Part shown: positions 7,601-8,001 of the stretch, piece after piece
Position numbering within the stretch: the first letter of the stretch is position 1
Layout: each line of letters begins with the position of its first letter
Assembly (NCBI GenBank): GCA_903921945.1
Contig: CAIXSC010000020.1
Coordinates: forward strand, 1-8,001
Direction: 5' to 3'
Length of the DNA stretch: 8,001 bases
Source of the DNA: an uncultured Planctomycetaceae bacterium
GTDB taxonomy: Bacteria; Planctomycetota; Planctomycetia; Pirellulales; Pirellulaceae
Notes under the pieces: model-generated
Told to the model about the DNA's origin: nothing
Database searches by the model: none
Seen by the model: only the letters and a program-made list of their open reading frames with translations
Made by a program: the position numbers and the translations under genes

Positions 7601-8001
7601 TTGCGCAAGCTCTCGATCCGGCCTTCTTGGAGGATTGGCAAGTAGCGGTTGGGGATCGCCAGGATGAAGCAAGCGACCGCTGTCGCGTACAGTTGGCCCG
7701 GTTTACCGCCCACTCGACCGCCGCCGCCCACGCCGCGATCTTGCCAACAACCGTGCTCGGTCGGACTGCCGGCATTCACCACCTGCGTCGCGACCAGATG
7801 GTCCCGCAGCTTCGGATAGTGTTCTTCCCAGTCGTTGCCACCCGTTTGGTACAACGCTTGCCCGACGTAATACAACGTGTAGGCATCGAACGGCATCGTG
7901 CCGTCGCGACCGCGCGGTTTCTGCAGTTGCCGGATCGATTCGCCAATCACCGTCATGTTCTTTTCAATCCGCCAATCGTCGTACTGGCCGAATTCCTGCA
8001 A
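7597..8001 (-). CDS. Prenyltransferase/squalene-oxidase-repeat protein, C-terminal part (5' end outside window)
   Basis: The frame is open to the window edge, so the true start lies outside; the first codon here is an internal TTG (Leu). The visible 134 residues end at a TGA. They look like the last repeats of an alpha/alpha-barrel protein of the squalene cyclase/prenyltransferase type. One repeat carries QKPRGRDGTMPFDAYTLYY at about residues 27-45. A QW-like repeat follows, with Gln73 and then Gly84-Cys-Trp86. The tail (YATAVACFILAIPNRYLPIL, about 105-124) resembles the end of planctomycete proteins annotated with this repeat. No Asp-rich cyclase active-site motif is visible in this fragment, so enzymatic activity cannot be claimed. 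Such proteins in planctomycetes are often large and of unknown role, and the fold also occurs in alpha-2-macroglobulin-like proteins. The stop overlaps the ATG of the next gene by four bases, which argues for one operon. The family call is fairly confident; the function is unknown. Confidence 0.8.
   Translation of the reverse strand: MQEFGQYDDWRIEKNMTVIGESIRQLQKPRGRDGTMPFDAYTLYYVGQALYQTGGNDWEEHYPKLRDHLVATQVVNAGSPTEHGCWQDRGVGGGGRVGGKPGQLYATAVACFILAIPNRYLPILQEGRIESLRK

Noticed and set aside
7601..7672. Longer N-terminus for the BatA-type protein
   Set aside because: The added 24 residues are Pro/Arg-rich and precede a standard BatA start. The ATG at 7600 matches the family and overlaps the upstream stop.

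Overview
The window is a GC-rich bacterial segment in which all credible genes lie on the minus strand and read from right to left. The gene content points strongly to a planctomycete (Pirellulales-like). It holds a prenyltransferase/squalene-oxidase-repeat protein, then a BatA-type membrane von Willebrand factor A (VWA) protein, a second membrane VWA/glutamine-amidotransferase-fold protein, and a large DUF4175-like membrane protein. The taxonomic call is inferred from family content and protein style; there is no rRNA or other phylogenetic marker here.

Layout in transcription order: (1) 8001-7597, the C-terminal end of a prenyltransferase/squalene-oxidase-repeat protein, cut by the window edge. 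(2) 7600-4844, a 918-aa BatA/VWA/amidotransferase-like membrane protein. (3) 4847-2220, an 875-aa VWA/amidotransferase-like membrane protein. (4) 2099-69, a 676-aa DUF4175-like membrane protein, after a 120-bp gap. (5) 50-1, the first 16 codons of another gene, preceded by a perfect AGGAGG ribosome binding site. Junctions 1/2 and 2/3 are both 4-base ATGA stop/start overlaps. The genes therefore look like one co-transcribed, translationally coupled unit running off both ends of the window.

Functionally, genes 2 and 3 share one plan: N-terminal membrane anchors, a VWA metal-binding domain, a catalytically dead-looking amidotransferase-like fold, charged low-complexity linkers and one C-terminal membrane helix. 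In related bacteria such genes sit beside a MoxR-type AAA+ ATPase and a DUF58 protein, which would be expected upstream, outside this window. The most reasonable model is a membrane-anchored VWA scaffold, possibly served by a MoxR ATPase, with a large soluble or extracytoplasmic portion. Its substrate is unknown.

No tRNA, rRNA, mobile element, CRISPR array or convincing terminator was seen. The long open frames on the plus strand are shadows of the minus-strand genes. The only notable non-gene structure is a 12-bp tandem repeat inside gene 2, which encodes a Thr/Lys/Asp/Ala linker.
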